A DNA stretch of 14,364 nucleotides, from positions 1-14,364 of the forward strand of contig BNUF01000054.1 of assembly GCA_025997155.1 (NCBI GenBank), read 5' to 3'. The notes below the pieces were generated by a model. The model made no database searches. It had not been told where the DNA came from and saw only the letters and a list, made by a program, of their open reading frames with translations. Source of the DNA: Clostridia bacterium (GTDB lineage: Bacteria > Bacillota > Clostridia > Lachnospirales > WQUN01). Each line of letters begins with the position of its first letter. Within the stretch, counting starts at the first letter, position 1. Shown piece by piece: positions 12,824-14,364 of this stretch. The translations under genes were made by a program, and so were the position numbers.

Positions 12824-14364
12824 TCAAGTATTTTTAGGGCTTTGTAACCCTTTCATTGTGAGTGAGATTCGTTTTTTCGCGAGGTCGATGGACAACACTT
12901 TTACGTCAACGACATCGCCGACGCTCAACCGTTCCAGCGGGTGTTTTATGAATTTGTCGGCTATTTGGGAGATATGCACGAGTCCGTCCTCGTGAACGCC
13001 GATATCGACGAACGCGCCGAAATCGACGACGCTGCGTACCGTCCCGCGAAGAACCGTGCCAGCGGACAGCTCCTCCATTGTGAGAATGTCGCTGCGAAGT
13101 ACGGGGGGAGGCAGTTCGGAGCGTATGTCGCGTCCGGGTTGTTTGAGTTCCTTTATTATGTCCTTGAGGGTGGGTACGCCCACGCCGATTTCTTTCGCGA
13201 AGTCTTCTATATTAAGTATGCTGTCGATTTGCGGGAGCAAGCGTTCGGCTACTTTGTAGCTTTCGGGGTGAACGCCCGTGTTGTCAAGGGGGTTCGTTCC
13301 GTCCGATATCCGCAAAAATCCCGCACATTGCTCAAACGCCTTGGGACCCAGTTTGCTTACCTTTTTGAGTTCGGCGCGTGTCCTAAACTGTCCGTTTTCC
13401 TCGCGGTATGTCAGTATGTTTTTTGCAAGCGTCTGGGAAATCCCCGCGACATATGACAAAAGTGCTGGCGACGCGGTGTTGAGGTCGACGCCGACACTAT
13501 TCACGCAACTTTCGACGACTCCGCCCAGCGCGTCATTCAGGCGTTTTTGGTTCATATCGTGCTGGTACTGCCCGACGCCGATACTTTTCGGTTCAATCTT
13601 CACAAGTTCCGCAAGGGGGTCCTGAAGTCTGCGTCCGATAGACACGGCGCTCCGAAGAGACACGTCGAAATCGGGAAATTCCTGCGCCCCCAGTTTGGAC
13701 GCGGAGTAGACGGACGCGCCCGCCTCGCTCACTATGATGTATTCGGCTTTAAGCTTCTCCTCTTTTATCATTTTAACGACAAAACTTTCAGTCTCGCGGG
13801 ACGCCGTTCCGTTTCCGATTGCGATAACCACAACGCCGTATTTTTTTATGAAAGGGAGCAGTTTTGCGCGGGCGGCGTTTTGGTCGTCATTCGGACGCGC
13901 AATGTACGCCACGCCCGTTTCCAGAACTTTGCCCGTCTCGTCTATGACGGCGAATTTACAGCCCGTGCGGATTCCCGGGTCGAGAGCCAGAACTACCTTG
14001 TTTTTAAGCGGAGGGGCAAGGAGCAGCTGCCGTAAATTTTCGGTAAAGACGCGGATAGCTCCTTCCTGCGCCGTTTCGGTCAATGCCGTTCGGATTTCGC
14101 GATGTACCGACGGTATAATAAGCCGCTTGTACGCGTCGTCAAGGGCGGTCTGCATATACTCCCGCGTCTGCTCGTTCTTCCGTATAAGCAGTTTGGATAT
14201 TTTGTCGAGAATCAGCGCGTCCTGCGCCTCAATCTTCACCGACAAAACGTCCTCCGCCTCGCCTCGGTTAAGCGCAAGGATACGATGCGGCGGTATCCGT
14301 TTAATCGGCTCGGTGTAGTCCTTGTACATATCAAAAACCGTGGAATCCTCGGTTTTTGCCTTGC
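12824..14364 (-). CDS. tex: Tex, S1-domain RNA-binding transcription accessory protein, 5' end off the right edge
   Basis: The frame is open to the right edge: 11 codons before an internal ATG at 14329 still read as Tex (TVFDMYKDYTEPIKRIPPHR). About 512 residues are visible; full Tex proteins are about 720, so roughly 200 N-terminal residues are missing. Visible domains in order, in residues counted from the edge: part of the helical N-terminal region with RIPPHRILALNRGE; a YqgF (RNase H-like) domain from ~120 with LALDPGIRTGCK and GNGTASRE; a helix-hairpin-helix region ~290-370 with LNTASPALLSYVAGIS; and a C-terminal S1 domain ~435-504 (RSVVDFGAFVDIG, GLVHISQIAD, KRISLTMK). Tex binds nucleic acids and is linked to transcription and RNA turnover. 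It is the first visible gene of the unit leading to dnaB. Confidence 0.95.
   Translation of the reverse strand, partial: KAKTEDSTVFDMYKDYTEPIKRIPPHRILALNRGEAEDVLSVKIEAQDALILDKISKLLIRKNEQTREYMQTALDDAYKRLIIPSVHREIRTALTETAQEGAIRVFTENLRQLLLAPPLKNKVVLALDPGIRTGCKFAVIDETGKVLETGVAYIARPNDDQNAARAKLLPFIKKYGVVVIAIGNGTASRETESFVVKMIKEEKLKAEYIIVSEAGASVYSASKLGAQEFPDFDVSLRSAVSIGRRLQDPLAELVKIEPKSIGVGQYQHDMNQKRLNDALGGVVESCVNSVGVDLNTASPALLSYVAGISQTLAKNILTYREENGQFRTRAELKKVSKLGPKAFEQCAGFLRISDGTNPLDNTGVHPESYKVAERLLPQIDSILNIEDFAKEIGVGVPTLKDIIKELKQPGRDIRSELPPPVLRSDILTMEELSAGTVLRGTVRSVVDFGAFVDIGVHEDGLVHISQIADKFIKHPLERLSVGDVVDVKVLSIDLAKKRISLTMKGLQSPKNT
14332..14358. repeat. 27-bp near-perfect palindrome inside tex
   Basis: Arms CAAAAACCG (14332-14340) and CGGTTTTTG (14350-14358) are perfect reverse complements, and the 9-nt centre also contains GG/CC pairing around AAT with flanking T-T mismatches, so 24 of 27 positions are symmetric. 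It lies within tex coding sequence. On the plus strand it ends in TTTTT like a terminator, but no plus-strand gene precedes it. It may be chance. Confidence 0.5.

Overview
The window looks like a piece of a bacterial chromosome from an endospore-forming lineage of Firmicutes, most likely class Clostridia. YabP, YabQ and a SpoIID/LytB-type protein sit together with RqcP, a DivIC/FtsB-type division protein and Hsp33. Gene order rqcP-yabP-yabQ-divIC matches the Bacillus subtilis yabO-yabP-yabQ-divIC block. The region is densely packed, with intergenic gaps of 0-130 bp, stop/start overlaps and strong AGGAGG-type ribosome binding sites. I see no tRNA, rRNA, CRISPR array, insertion sequence or prophage gene, and no convincing hairpin-plus-T-run terminator. 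The species is not identifiable by eye.

Layout. (1) Positions 1-3215, minus strand: a lipoprotein with a GH26-like barrel, then a D-Ala-D-Ala carboxypeptidase with its own consensus promoter, then a SARP/BTAD-type transcriptional regulator that runs off the left edge. (2) 3272-4078, plus strand: a PHP-family phosphatase, probably histidinol-phosphatase-like, with its own promoter; its 3' end overlaps hslO tail to tail. (3) 8290 down to 4047, minus strand: an eight-gene unit HU - rqcP - yabP - yabQ - divIC - 65-aa unknown - spoIID-like - hslO, read from a consensus promoter before HU, with a possible weak sporulation promoter before yabP. (4) 8418-9915, plus strand, divergent from HU: rsmI translationally coupled to a CPBP-family membrane protease; its 3' end overlaps dnaB. 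(5) 14364 down to 9906, minus strand: tex (5' end off the right edge) - HD-GYP phosphodiesterase - rplI - dnaB.

How it fits together. Unit 3 joins nucleoid packaging (HU), ribosome rescue (RqcP), division (DivIC), spore development (YabP, YabQ, SpoIID-like) and redox chaperoning (Hsp33). Unit 5 joins RNA-associated Tex, a likely cyclic-dinucleotide phosphodiesterase, ribosomal protein bL9 and the replicative helicase. The HD-GYP gene lies where many Firmicutes carry gdpP beside rplI-dnaB. Unit 1 concerns the cell surface and its regulation.

No clearly new multi-gene system is evident. The most worthwhile leads are the GH26-like lipoprotein that appears to lack its acid/base residue, the unassigned 65-aa protein coupled to the spoIID-like gene, the HD-GYP gene in the rplI-dnaB operon, and the SARP-like regulator paired with a carboxypeptidase.
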